Source: Sphingomonadaceae bacterium (GTDB lineage Bacteria > Pseudomonadota > Alphaproteobacteria > Sphingomonadales > Sphingomonadaceae). From it: DNA of 64,000 bases. Where the stretch lies: contig CANJBY010000002.1 in the NCBI GenBank assembly GCA_947472735.1, positions 1 to 64,000 on the forward strand, read 5' to 3'. Below are positions 26,046 to 37,075 of this stretch, in pieces. The notes under the pieces are model-generated. The model saw nothing but the letters and a program-made list of their open reading frames with translations, was not told the DNA's origin and did no database searches. Both the position numbers and the translations under genes were made by a program. Position 1 is the first letter of the stretch, and each line of letters starts with the position of its first letter.

Positions 26046-27690
26046 CGGCCCGCTCGGTAGTGCGTCGGCCTTCGCCAACCCTGACGACGGGACCATTCCC
26101 GACCGAGCCAAGCATCCGATCGCGTTCCCGACCGCGATCGGGTTTGGCCGTAATGCCAGTGTTCGCGGACCCACGGCGGTGGTCTACAAGATCAACTCCC
26201 TGGAAGACTCCGCGGTGCCGGGTGATGGCAAGATCACTTACCGCGAATGCGCCCTCGCGCTGGCGGTGACGACGCCTTACGCCATCCCGGCGAACCGGCC
26301 GCGCTATTGCCTGTTCGAGGTCGCTGGGGCGATCATCCTCCAGTCACCGGCGCCCATCACCCAGCCGCACATCTACATTGCGGGCCAGTCCTCGCCGGGC
26401 GGCGTCGAGTTTCGGCTTGGTGCAAATTACAACCCGGTCGACTCCCTCATCGACACGCGCGCGGGCGGCAATCACATGATCCTGCGCTATGTGCGTACCC
26501 GCCTTGGCGAGCATCCGGACCGGATTTCGAATAACGGCGATCCGATCCGCCTCAACGATACCAGTGACCAGATCATCGACCACGTTTCGACGATGTTCGG
26601 GACCGATGAAAGCCTCAATCCCAATTGCCGCAATTGCACCATTCAATGGTCGATCATCGGCCCGAACATGTGCATCAACGCCGGGCACACATCATCCGTG
26701 CACTGCAAGACGTTCTTCATCAATCCGGGCAACAATATCACCGTCGCTCACAATATCTCGCAGCATGGCCAGTTTCGAGGGATCAATCTGGGCCTCGGGA
26801 TCAAGCAGCGCGTGGCCGGGACATTCGGGCAGGCGGATGTGTTCAACAACGTGACCTACCACTTCACGGACGAGACCGGTTCACTATCCGACCAGAACGG
26901 CAGCGCCTATGTCAACTACATCGCCAACGTCGCGTTTCGTGGTCCTAACGACAAGCCAGTCAGCAACTTCTTTCCGGCGATCTTCGCCCGGGATACTGTG
27001 GATGCCTACGGTTTCAACGTCTACATGAAGGACAATGTCACCCAGCGGACCCGTGTGTTCGGGGCGTTCGGCCAGATCGTCAGCGATGCTCAGCAAGCAT
27101 CGGTCTGGTTTCCCACCGCAGACGATCTCGCCAAGACCTGCGGCGTCAATGCCCTTGGCGTGGCCGATTGCACGATCAAGGGCTACGACGTCATCCAGAC
27201 CAGCTTCTATGCGGCAGCGCCGGGGATCACTGCGCTGCAGTTCGAACCGTGGCATATTACCGGCCCCGAGCAGGCCATGCGTGACGCCCTGGCGTTCGCT
27301 GGCGCAGACCTCTGCCGTGATGGTCCCTGTCGCGACAATGTCGATGAGATGTACATCGAGGACATCCGGACCTGCGATCGGGCCCCTTACCTGTTCGACA
27401 CCAGTTTCCCCGGAACCGCCGCGCAGGCGGGGGGATATGCGCAGATCATGCCGACCGGCGGCTCCCTGCAGGACACTGACAATGACGGCATGCCCGACAG
27501 CTGGGAAGTCCGGTTCAGGAACACCAATCCCAACGTCTGGGATGCCAACGAAGATGCGGACGGCGACGGTTACCCCAATATCGAGGAATATCTTAACTTC
27601 CTCGCACGGGACGACCTGCGCTACGCCGGCTTCATCGGTTCGGGCCTGGGCGCGCTGCCGGCGTACAATTGCGGTCGGGCGATGTTCTGA
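25837..27690 (+). CDS. Secreted pectate-lyase-like protein with PT linker
   Basis: A Pro-Thr linker precedes a right-handed beta-helix domain of the polysaccharide lyase family 1 kind (about 75-520 of this frame): SPAPITQPHIYIAGQSSPGG, MILRYVRTRLGE, SDQIIDHVSTMFGTDESLN. A DTDNDGMPDSWE-type calcium segment (thrombospondin 3-like) follows, with DADGDGYPNIEEYLN near the C-terminus. It probably cleaves pectin-like polymers. The GTG at 25837 falls inside the linker, so it is unlikely to be the true start. Upstream in the same frame (from 25726) lies a hydrophobic stretch ending in FVSGCGGSGS, a lipobox-like signal, but no ATG, GTG or TTG stands before it after the TAG at 25723. Confidence 0.82.
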   Translation: MIPTPTPSATVTPTPTPTATVTPTPTPTPTSTPTPTPTPTATPTPTPTPTPTPTPTATPTPTPTPSPSPTGPLGSASAFANPDDGTIPDRAKHPIAFPTAIGFGRNASVRGPTAVVYKINSLEDSAVPGDGKITYRECALALAVTTPYAIPANRPRYCLFEVAGAIILQSPAPITQPHIYIAGQSSPGGVEFRLGANYNPVDSLIDTRAGGNHMILRYVRTRLGEHPDRISNNGDPIRLNDTSDQIIDHVSTMFGTDESLNPNCRNCTIQWSIIGPNMCINAGHTSSVHCKTFFINPGNNITVAHNISQHGQFRGINLGLGIKQRVAGTFGQADVFNNVTYHFTDETGSLSDQNGSAYVNYIANVAFRGPNDKPVSNFFPAIFARDTVDAYGFNVYMKDNVTQRTRVFGAFGQIVSDAQQASVWFPTADDLAKTCGVNALGVADCTIKGYDVIQTSFYAAAPGITALQFEPWHITGPEQAMRDALAFAGADLCRDGPCRDNVDEMYIEDIRTCDRAPYLFDTSFPGTAAQAGGYAQIMPTGGSLQDTDNDGMPDSWEVRFRNTNPNVWDANEDADGDGYPNIEEYLNFLARDDLRYAGFIGSGLGALPAYNCGRAMF

Positions 27691-27788
27691 GTTTGCGCTT
27701 GGCGCCGGATCACCGGCGGCCGGTCCAGTCTGTTCGACTTGCATCCGTTTCACTTGGCGTTCAGCCTGCTGCTGGTTATAGGCGCTGC

Positions 27789-28586
27789 ATGCTCAGGAAC
27801 TCCCCGCTCAAGCTCGTCGTCCTTGCCGTTGCCGCCGGCGCCATGATGCTGACTGCCGGTTGTGGCGGTCGCGGGGGCAAGAACCGCGATACGGCCTATG
27901 TCGCGCGTGACGTGGAAACGCTCTATACCGCCGCCAAGAACCAGCTCGATCGGGGCAATACGCGCGCTTCGGCTGCGCTGTTCGACGAGGTGGAGCGCCA
28001 GCATCCCTACTCGCCCTGGGCCCGCCGCGCGCAGTTGATGAGCGCCTTTTCGTATTACGTGGCGCGCGATTATACGAAGGCAATCGAATCGGCGCAGCGC
28101 TTCCTGTCGATCCACCCGGGCAACAAGGATGCACCTTACGCCTATTACCTCGTCGCGCTGTGCTATTACGAGCAGATCAGCGACGTGACGCGCGACCAGA
28201 AGGTCACCCAGCAGGCGCTGACTGCGCTGAACGATGTGATCCGGCGCTATCCCAACACCCGCTACGCCTCCGATGCGCGGCTCAAGGTCGATCTGGTCAA
28301 CGATCACCTCGCCGGCAAGGAGATGACGATCGGGCGGCTTTATCAGCGGTCGGGCCGGTGGTTGGCCGCCTCGATCCGGTTCCGCAATGTGACCGAGAAG
28401 TTCCAGAACACCAGCCACACGCCCGAGGCGCTGTACCGGCTGGTGGAATGCTATCTCACCATGGGCATTCTTGACGAAGCGCAGAAGAACGCTGCTGTGC
28501 TCGGGGCCAACTATCCCGGCACCGAATGGTACGCCAAGGCATTCGACCTGATGAACAAGCACGCCCCGGGTACCAAGGCGATCTGA
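27789..28586 (+). CDS. bamD: Outer membrane assembly lipoprotein BamD
   Basis: TPR lipoprotein of the BAM complex that folds outer membrane proteins. Signal peptide ends in the lipobox MMLTAGCGG (Cys about 25). The TPR region follows: VETLYTAAKNQLDRGNTRASAALFDEVERQHPYSPWARRAQLMSAF is classic BamD, as are NKDAPYAYYLVALCYYEQISDV and DVIRRYPNTRYASDA. Length 265. The ATG at 27789 starts the signal peptide; the longer frame upstream is not coding. It is a stand-alone gene, followed by the Rrf2 regulator. Confidence 0.94.
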   Translation: MLRNSPLKLVVLAVAAGAMMLTAGCGGRGGKNRDTAYVARDVETLYTAAKNQLDRGNTRASAALFDEVERQHPYSPWARRAQLMSAFSYYVARDYTKAIESAQRFLSIHPGNKDAPYAYYLVALCYYEQISDVTRDQKVTQQALTALNDVIRRYPNTRYASDARLKVDLVNDHLAGKEMTIGRLYQRSGRWLAASIRFRNVTEKFQNTSHTPEALYRLVECYLTMGILDEAQKNAAVLGANYPGTEWYAKAFDLMNKHAPGTKAI

Positions 28587-28610
28587 TCGCGCCGGCTTTC
28601 TACTCAGCCG

Positions 28611-28629
28611 GTTGACATTGTTGCTCAAC
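28611..28629. promoter_or_regulatory. Possible Rrf2 promoter with small inverted repeat
   Basis: TTGACA, a good -35 match, lies about 36 bases before the Rrf2 gene and is embedded in GTTGA-N9-TCAAC. No clear -10 is visible. Self-regulation by Rrf2 is possible but weakly supported. Confidence 0.3.
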
Positions 28630-28649
28630 GGGCGCTTGTTGCGCTTTCG

Positions 28650-29096
28650 ATGCTTTCGCAAAAAACCCGTTACACAATCCGCGCCCTTCAGCACCTTGCC
28701 GACAAATGGCGGCAAGGACCGGTTCGGCTTGATGCTGTTGCCGAAGCGCAGAACATCCCGCGCAAATTCCTCACCGTGATCCTTTCGGAAATGGTCCGCG
28801 AGGGCCTGGTGATCTCGCATCGGGGGCGGGACGGTGGCTACGAACTGGGTCTGCCGCCGGTGGACATTCGCTATGGCGACATCATCCGGCTCACGCGCGG
28901 CAGTCTTGCGCTAGTCCCCTGCGCCGCGCGCAACGCGCACGAGCACTGCCAGAACTGCCTGCCGGAGGCGGAGTGCCGCCTGCGCGGTCTTATGCTGACG
29001 TTGCGCGACGAGATGGCCGCCATGCTTGACCGGATGACCCTGGCCGACCCGATCGAGGTCGAACCGCCGTTCCCCGAGACGGAATCGGCCGACTAG
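28650..29096 (+). CDS. Rrf2-family transcriptional regulator with cysteine cluster
   Basis: A 148-residue winged-helix regulator: MLSQKTRYTIRALQHLAD, then IPRKFLTVILSEMVREGLVISHRGRDGGYELG, the Rrf2 DNA-binding wing. A Cys-rich loop, PCAARNAHEHCQNCLPEAECRLR, holds four Cys near 90-113, fitting an iron-sulfur sensor of the IscR/NsrR kind or a CymR-like sulfur regulator. The genes downstream (YezD-like protein and TonB receptor) have an inverted repeat over their promoter, so they are the likely targets. Confidence 0.88.
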   Translation: MLSQKTRYTIRALQHLADKWRQGPVRLDAVAEAQNIPRKFLTVILSEMVREGLVISHRGRDGGYELGLPPVDIRYGDIIRLTRGSLALVPCAARNAHEHCQNCLPEAECRLRGLMLTLRDEMAAMLDRMTLADPIEVEPPFPETESAD

Positions 29097-29144
29097 TCCA
29101 TCTGCCGCAGCAAAGCCGCGCTTCGCCGCAGGCAAGCCATTCTT

Positions 29145-29166
29145 CTATTGTCTATGAAAACAGTAG
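29145..29166. promoter_or_regulatory. Inverted repeat over promoter of the YezD-like gene
   Basis: CTATTGT-N8-ACAGTAG, extendable to TCTATTGT / ACAGTAGA (7 of 8 positions paired). It covers a possible -35 (TTGTCT at 29149) and lies just before a TATAGT -10 (29170-29175). Position and symmetry suit repression by the neighbouring Rrf2 protein. Confidence 0.5.
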
Positions 29167-29196
29167 AGTTATAGTCGGCGGCACAGGAGTCAGCCG

Positions 29197-29379
29197 ATGT
29201 CTAATCCTTCTACCAGCCCGTCATCACGCCCTGTCCCCTCGGTTGAGGCGGCCCATGGAGCCGTGCTGAAAGCGGTGGCGGAAGCGGCGGCGCGCCTGCG
29301 TTTCGGGACGATTCAGCTTACCGTTCACGACGGCCGGATCGTCCAGCTCGAAGTCACTGAGCGGCAACGCTTCACCTGA
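29197..29379 (+). CDS. YezD-like small protein (DUF2292)
   Basis: A 60-residue protein whose C-terminal half, LRFGTIQLTVHDGRIVQLEVTERQRF, matches the DUF2292/YezD pattern (GxIxLxVxDGxIVQIExTEKxRF). These small proteins are often found beside sulfur-source uptake genes. It lies between an Rrf2 regulator and a TonB receptor, 73 bases before the latter, and probably shares its transcript. Biochemical role unknown. Confidence 0.8.
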   Translation: MSNPSTSPSSRPVPSVEAAHGAVLKAVAEAAARLRFGTIQLTVHDGRIVQLEVTERQRFT

Positions 29380-29452
29380 CCTGACACCAGCAAACAGGGA
29401 GGCAGACCGGACCGCCGGATGCAGCCAATGACCTTCACACAAGGATTTGGAC

Positions 29453-31909
29453 ATGCATTCGCAACTGCGCGCGGCGCTTTTCGCCGCCACATTTCTTGCC
29501 ACCCCGGCTGCCTTCGCGGCCACCGCCGAGGCTGATGCCTCGGCCCCGGACCAGCAGCAAACCTCAGTCGGAACCGGCGCTGCCGACGACGTTGAGGAAA
29601 TCCTCGTCACGGCCCGGCGCCGTCAGGAAACCTCGCAGGAAGTGCCGTTGGCGATCTCGGTGGTGGGCGGTGATCACATCGACAACACCGGCGCGTTCAA
29701 TGTCGGGCGCTTGCAGCAGCTGACCCCGACAGTGCAGTTCTACACCTCGAACCCGCGCAACAGCTCGGTGAACATCCGCGGGATCGGGGCGCCCTTCGGC
29801 CTGACGAATGACGGGATCGAACAGGGCGTCGGCATCTATGTCGACGATGTCTACTATTCTCGCGCGGCTTCCTCGACTTTCGATTTCCTCGATGTCGAGC
29901 GGATCGAGACGCTGCGCGGCCCGCAAGGCACGCTCTACGGCAAGAACACTACTGCCGGTGCACTCAACATCACCTCGCGCCAGCCGTCCTTCGATTTCCA
30001 GGGCCGGGCCGAAGTGTCGATCGGCAACCTTGCCTTCAAGCAAGCCAAGGCCGCCGTATCCGGCCCGCTGTCCGACCATCTGGCCGCGCGCTTCGCAATT
30101 TCGGCGACCAGCCGCAAGGGCACGCTGTTCAACGTCAAGACCAGCAACTGGATCAACGAGCAGGACAATCTCGGCCTGCGCGCGCAGCTGCTGTGGCGAC
30201 CTAGCGATAGCGTCGACGTGACGCTGGCGGGGGACTATTCGGTGCAGGATCCCGAATGCTGCGGTCAGATATTCGTCACGACCGGCGCAACCCAGCGGCC
30301 GCTCAATCGTCAGTTCGCCGCACTGGCCGCTGCGCAGAACTACGCCGTGCCTTCGGCCAACCCGTTCGATCGGGTGACTGATCTCGATGCCGATCTCAAT
30401 GCCGGCAACAAGATCGGCGGCGTCAGCCTGCGGGTGAAGTGGGATAAGGGGCCGGGCACGCTGACCTCGGTCACCGCCTGGCGCTTCTGGGACTGGAAGC
30501 CGGCCAACGATCGCGATTTCATCGGACTGCCGATCACCACCAGCTCGAACAATCCCTCGCAGCAGCACCAGTACACGCAGGAAATGCGTTATGCGCAGTC
30601 CGCGCAGAACTTCGATTTCGTGGCGGGCTTGTTCGGCTTTTACCAAACGGTGCGGACGCAAGGACTCCAGGTGCAGGGACCGGCCGCGAGCAAGTGGCTG
30701 CTCAGCCCCGCCTCTTCGCTGTCCAACAATCCGGCGGTACTCGACAAGCTGACGGCGCAAAACGACATCCGGCTCGACAACACCAGCCTTGCCGCCTTCG
30801 GGCAAGTCAGCTGGAAGATCAACGATGCGCTGACCATTCAGCCCGGGGTGCGGATCAACTACGACAAGAAGAAGGGGCTCTACAGCTCGGTCGTCACCGG
30901 CACTGCTTCTGACGGAACGCGCCAGCCGGTGCTGTTCACCGGGGCTTATGCTTCCGATCCGTGGATCGTCGCCCAGCGCGGGGTGCTGGCGCCGCAGCGG
31001 ATCGAGCCCAGCTTCAGCGCCTGGAACTTCAGCTATGACGTCACGGCGAGCTACAAAGTCGCGCGGGATATCATGGCCTATGCGACCTATGCCAAGACCT
31101 TCAAGTCGGGCGGGATCAACCTCAACGGCGTGCCGGCGGATGCCGCCGGGGTGCCGATCGTGGCTGCTGCGACGGTCAAGCCGGAATCACTCAACCACTA
31201 CGAGGCCGGGCTCAAGACGCAGTTCTGGGACCGCAAGATCACCCTCAACCTTTCGGCCTACCGCACCGACATCAGCGACTTCCAGGCTCTGGTTACCAAC
31301 GGCCAGCTCGGCGTGCTGCGCGGCTACCTCGCCAATGCGCAGAAGGTCCGCACGCAAGGGATCGAGTGGGATCTCTCGGTCCGGCCGAGCAAGCGCTTCA
31401 ACGCCTATCTCAACGGCACCTATGCCGATGCGACTTACCGCAAGTTCGTCGACGCGCCGTGTCCGCCCGAGCTTTCGGGCGGCGGTAACGGCACGCCGGT
31501 GTCAGCGGCGTGCGTGCCGGGCAACAGCCCTGCGAACTGCGACATATCCGGCCAGCGCCTGCCGGGGGTCTCCAAGTGGTCGTTCTCATGGGGGGCAGAA
31601 GCCAATGCTCCGACCACAGTATTCGGACAGGAAGGCGAGGCATACTTCGGTTTCGACGGCAGCGCGCGCACGCGCTTTTCGTCCAACCCGACACCCTCGG
31701 CCTACACCTGGGTCGATGGCTACACGCTGACCAACTTCCGCCTGGGTTTCCGCACAGACAGCGGGGTCAACGTGTTCGGCTGGGTGCGCAATGCCTTCGA
31801 CGTCAACTATTACGAGCAGCTCGCAGTGCCATCCGGCAATACCGGCCTGATCGTCGGCAGCCCCGGCGATCCGCGCACCTGGGGCGGCACGATCAAGATC
31901 GAGTTCTGA
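29453..31909 (+). CDS. TonB-dependent outer membrane receptor
   Basis: An 818-residue receptor of the large sphingomonad type. Signal peptide (MHSQLRAALFAATFLATPAAFA), TonB box region DDVEEILVTARR, plug domain (about 50-170) with VPLAISVVGG and LRGPQGTLYGKNTTAGALNI, then a 22-strand barrel ending in an aromatic C-terminus (TIKIEF). The ATG at 29453 follows AAGGA by 7 bases; a TTG two codons earlier is the alternative. The substrate is not evident. The Rrf2/YezD context suggests a sulfur- or iron-containing ligand. Confidence 0.93.
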   Translation: MHSQLRAALFAATFLATPAAFAATAEADASAPDQQQTSVGTGAADDVEEILVTARRRQETSQEVPLAISVVGGDHIDNTGAFNVGRLQQLTPTVQFYTSNPRNSSVNIRGIGAPFGLTNDGIEQGVGIYVDDVYYSRAASSTFDFLDVERIETLRGPQGTLYGKNTTAGALNITSRQPSFDFQGRAEVSIGNLAFKQAKAAVSGPLSDHLAARFAISATSRKGTLFNVKTSNWINEQDNLGLRAQLLWRPSDSVDVTLAGDYSVQDPECCGQIFVTTGATQRPLNRQFAALAAAQNYAVPSANPFDRVTDLDADLNAGNKIGGVSLRVKWDKGPGTLTSVTAWRFWDWKPANDRDFIGLPITTSSNNPSQQHQYTQEMRYAQSAQNFDFVAGLFGFYQTVRTQGLQVQGPAASKWLLSPASSLSNNPAVLDKLTAQNDIRLDNTSLAAFGQVSWKINDALTIQPGVRINYDKKKGLYSSVVTGTASDGTRQPVLFTGAYASDPWIVAQRGVLAPQRIEPSFSAWNFSYDVTASYKVARDIMAYATYAKTFKSGGINLNGVPADAAGVPIVAAATVKPESLNHYEAGLKTQFWDRKITLNLSAYRTDISDFQALVTNGQLGVLRGYLANAQKVRTQGIEWDLSVRPSKRFNAYLNGTYADATYRKFVDAPCPPELSGGGNGTPVSAACVPGNSPANCDISGQRLPGVSKWSFSWGAEANAPTTVFGQEGEAYFGFDGSARTRFSSNPTPSAYTWVDGYTLTNFRLGFRTDSGVNVFGWVRNAFDVNYYEQLAVPSGNTGLIVGSPGDPRTWGGTIKIEF

Positions 31910-31916
31910 CGGCATT

Positions 31917-32023
31917 CCCTCCCGCTCGCGGGAGGGGCCAGGGGTGGGCCTGTTGTTACCGGCGGTAGCGCATGGCCAAAGGAGCAAGGGCCCACCCCCA
32001 TCCCCTCCCGCATGCGGCAGGGG
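31917..32023. repeat. Composite palindromic repeat, inverted halves
   Basis: Left half: perfect CCCTCCCGC-TC-GCGGGAGGG hairpin, then GGGGTGGGCC (31941-31950). Right half in mirror order: GGCCCACCCC (31989-31998), then a CCCCT..CCGC/GCGG..AGGGG hairpin (32002-32023). It lies between the TonB receptor and recN. The hairpin plus G-rich arm plan matches the elements at 18.9-19.0 and 34.6-35.0 kb. The left hairpin may also end the receptor transcript. Confidence 0.7.
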
Positions 32024-32065
32024 AGTTTGCAGCGGCGGACTTTGCCGCTAGAACAGCACGCGAAC

Positions 32066-33730
32066 ATGCTGACCCGGCTGGCCATCCGCAATATCGTGCT
32101 GATCGAAGCACTGGACCTGGAGTTCGCGGGCGGCCTTGGCGTGCTGACTGGCGAGACCGGAGCGGGCAAGTCGATCCTGCTCGATGCGCTGGGGCTGGTC
32201 CTGGGTGAGCGGGCCGACAGCGGCCTGGTCCGGGCCGGGGAAGACAGCGCCAGTGTCGTCGCCAGCTTCGAATTTGCCGCTCTGCCTGAAGCCCTGCGCG
32301 CCGCGCTCGATGCGGCAGCGATCGAGGTGGAGCCGGGCGAGCCGCTGATCATCCGCCGCCAGCTGCGCGCCGATGGCGGCAGCCGCGCCTTCATCAACGA
32401 CCAGCCCGCCGGCGTTGCCCTGCTGCGCGATCTTTCCGGCAGCCTGGTCGAACTCCACGGCCAGCACGATGACCGCGGCCTGGTCAATCCGCGTGGGCAC
32501 CGGCTGCTGCTCGATCGCTATGCCCGCGCCGACGCCGCCGGGGTCGAACAGGCCTGGCGGCGCTGGCGCGAGGCGGAAGCGGCGTTGGCCGAAGCCCGTG
32601 CTTCGGTCGATCGCGCTGCGGCCGAGCAGGACCTGCTGGTCGCTCACCTCGCAGAACTCGCTGCGCTTGCGCCCGTGGCGGGCGAGGAGACGGAGCTCGC
32701 CGGGCAACGATCGGACATGCAGAAGGGAGAGCGCCTCACCGGTGACCTCGCCGACCTGCAGAAACTCTGGGCCGGTTCGGATTCCGCGCTCGCCAACCTG
32801 CGCGTCGCCGCGCGCAAGCTTGACCGGATCGCCGGGGAGCATCCGCTGTTGGCCGAATCGCTCGCCGCGCTGGACCGTGCCGTGATCGAGGCGACCGAGG
32901 CTGAGGACAAGCTTGCCCGTGCCGCCGAAGCGCTGGTCCACGATCCGCAAGTGCTCGACGCGGTCGAGACCCGCTTGTTCGAGCTGCGCGCCGCTGCTCG
33001 CAAGCATGGTTGCACCGTAGACGAGCTGGCCGATCGGATGCTGGCAATGCGCGCCATGCTCGATGCGATCGAGGGCGGAGAAGAAGCGCTGGCCGCGCTA
33101 GAAACCGCTGCGCGGGAGGCCGGGCTGGACTACCGCACCCGGGCCGAGGCGCTCTCCGCCGCGCGGACCGAGGCCGCTGCCCGGCTGGACCGGGCCGTGG
33201 CCGCGGAACTCGATCCGCTCAAGCTCGACGCCGCGCGCTTCCGCACCCAGGTGCTGCGCCTGCCCGAGGAGCGCTGGGGCGCAAGCGGGATCGACGCGGT
33301 CGAGTTCCTCATCGCTACCAACCCCGGGGCGGATTTCGCCCCGCTCAACAAGATCGCCTCGGGCGGTGAGCTTTCGCGCTTCATCCTCGCGCTCAAGGTC
33401 GCGCTGGCCGAAGAAGGCGGCGCGGCGACGGTGATCTTCGACGAGATCGACCGCGGGGTCGGCGGCGCTGTTGCCAGCGCGATCGGCGAACGGCTGGCCC
33501 GGCTCGCGCAGGGTGGGCAGCTGCTGGCGGTCACGCATTCGCCGCAAGTCGCGGCGCGAGGGGGCATGCATTACATGATCGCCAAGAGCTCCGAAGGCAC
33601 CGTCACCCGCACCTCGGTCGCCCTGCTCGATGCGGCGGGCCGGCAAGAGGAGATTGCGCGGATGCTGTCCGGCGCGGAAGTGACTCCGGAAGCGCGGGCG
33701 CAGGCGGACAGGCTTCTGGAGGGGGTGTGA
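32066..33730 (+). CDS. recN: DNA repair protein RecN
   Basis: SMC-like ATPase for double-strand break repair, 554 residues. Seen: MLTRLAIRNIVLIEALDLEF, Walker A LTGETGAGKSILLDAL, LVELHGQHDDRGLVNP, a central coiled coil (about 155-370), signature LNKIASGGELSRFILALKV, Walker B TVIFDEIDRGVGG and VTHSPQVAARG. The ATG at 32066 starts the conserved N-terminus. Its stop overlaps a GTG start of a small lipoprotein gene. Confidence 0.95.
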   Translation: MLTRLAIRNIVLIEALDLEFAGGLGVLTGETGAGKSILLDALGLVLGERADSGLVRAGEDSASVVASFEFAALPEALRAALDAAAIEVEPGEPLIIRRQLRADGGSRAFINDQPAGVALLRDLSGSLVELHGQHDDRGLVNPRGHRLLLDRYARADAAGVEQAWRRWREAEAALAEARASVDRAAAEQDLLVAHLAELAALAPVAGEETELAGQRSDMQKGERLTGDLADLQKLWAGSDSALANLRVAARKLDRIAGEHPLLAESLAALDRAVIEATEAEDKLARAAEALVHDPQVLDAVETRLFELRAAARKHGCTVDELADRMLAMRAMLDAIEGGEEALAALETAAREAGLDYRTRAEALSAARTEAAARLDRAVAAELDPLKLDAARFRTQVLRLPEERWGASGIDAVEFLIATNPGADFAPLNKIASGGELSRFILALKVALAEEGGAATVIFDEIDRGVGGAVASAIGERLARLAQGGQLLAVTHSPQVAARGGMHYMIAKSSEGTVTRTSVALLDAAGRQEEIARMLSGAEVTPEARAQADRLLEGV

Positions 33731-34044
33731 GGCGTATACTTGCGTTCACGGCGGCCACGCTGCTGAGCAGTTGCTCACCACCGGTGATGTTCAGGGTGGA
33801 TTCTGACGAAGCCATCATCAACGGGACACTTACGCTGAATGGACAAGCCGCGGCCTTGACGAAGAACCTCGACGGAGCCTGGTGGGGCAAATGGAACGGT
33901 TCCGATGCGGATGGGACGATTCGGATCGTCTATTCGGATGGCGCGGCGACGATGTGCCGTATCGGATATGTCACGCATGGCATGACGGACGTTCAACGTT
34001 TCACCATCAGGCGCCGACAATGCACACAGGAGTTCCCCAGATGA
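33727..34044 (+). CDS. Small lipoprotein, unknown function
   Basis: A 105-residue protein with a lipoprotein signal (MRRILAFTAATLLSSCSPP, lipobox LSSC). The mature part has a WWGKWNGSDADGTIRIVY motif and two Cys that may pair. I do not recognise the family. GTG start overlapping the recN stop (GTGA) and ATGA overlap with the next gene indicate translational coupling on both sides. Confidence 0.68.
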   Translation: MRRILAFTAATLLSSCSPPVMFRVDSDEAIINGTLTLNGQAAALTKNLDGAWWGKWNGSDADGTIRIVYSDGAATMCRIGYVTHGMTDVQRFTIRRRQCTQEFPR

Positions 34045-34427
34045 ACTTCGCCCGCCGCGAATTCGTCGGCGCGGCGGCGCTTGTTTTGCTCGCACAAGGA
34101 TGCAGGACCACCATGGATGAAGTCGTTGCCAATGCCGAGCTCTACGGCCTGATCGGGCAGATGATGGCCGCCCCAGGCAAGCGCGACGAGCTGATCCGCT
34201 ATCTGGCCGAGGGCACCGCCGAGATGCCCGGCAACCTCGCCTACATGATCAACAAGGACGCCGCCGATCCCGATGCGCTGTGGATCGTCGAGGTGTGGAA
34301 GGACAAGGCCGCGCACGCCGCCAGTCTCTCGTTGCCGCAGGTGCAGGCAGCGATCGCCAAGGCACGGCCGATCCTTGCGGGGTTCGGCACCCGGGCGGAG
34401 GTTGTTCCGGTGGGTGGGAGGCATTGA
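34041..34427 (+). CDS. Exported antibiotic-biosynthesis-monooxygenase (ABM) domain protein
   Basis: A 128-residue protein. A Tat-like leader (MNFARREFVGAAALVLLAQGC) with a lipobox precedes an ABM ferredoxin-like domain: LYGLIGQMMAAPGKRDELIRYL and NLAYMINKDAADPDALWIVEVWKDKAAHAASLSLPQV are typical of the family (YgiN-like). ABM proteins are small cofactor-free oxygenases or heme/quinone handlers. The ATG at 34041 overlaps the preceding stop. Confidence 0.82.
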   Translation: MNFARREFVGAAALVLLAQGCRTTMDEVVANAELYGLIGQMMAAPGKRDELIRYLAEGTAEMPGNLAYMINKDAADPDALWIVEVWKDKAAHAASLSLPQVQAAIAKARPILAGFGTRAEVVPVGGRH

Positions 34428-34536
34428 GCGGACTCGATCCTCTAGCCGCAAACGTCAAGGCCATTCCGCTTTACTACCGGCGGGGCTTTGCCCTGAGCAG
34501 GCTACTGGTGGTGACGATGATTGCGAAGGCGTGAGA

Positions 34537-37069
<2,533 letters not shown>

Positions 37070-37075
37070 GCTCGA

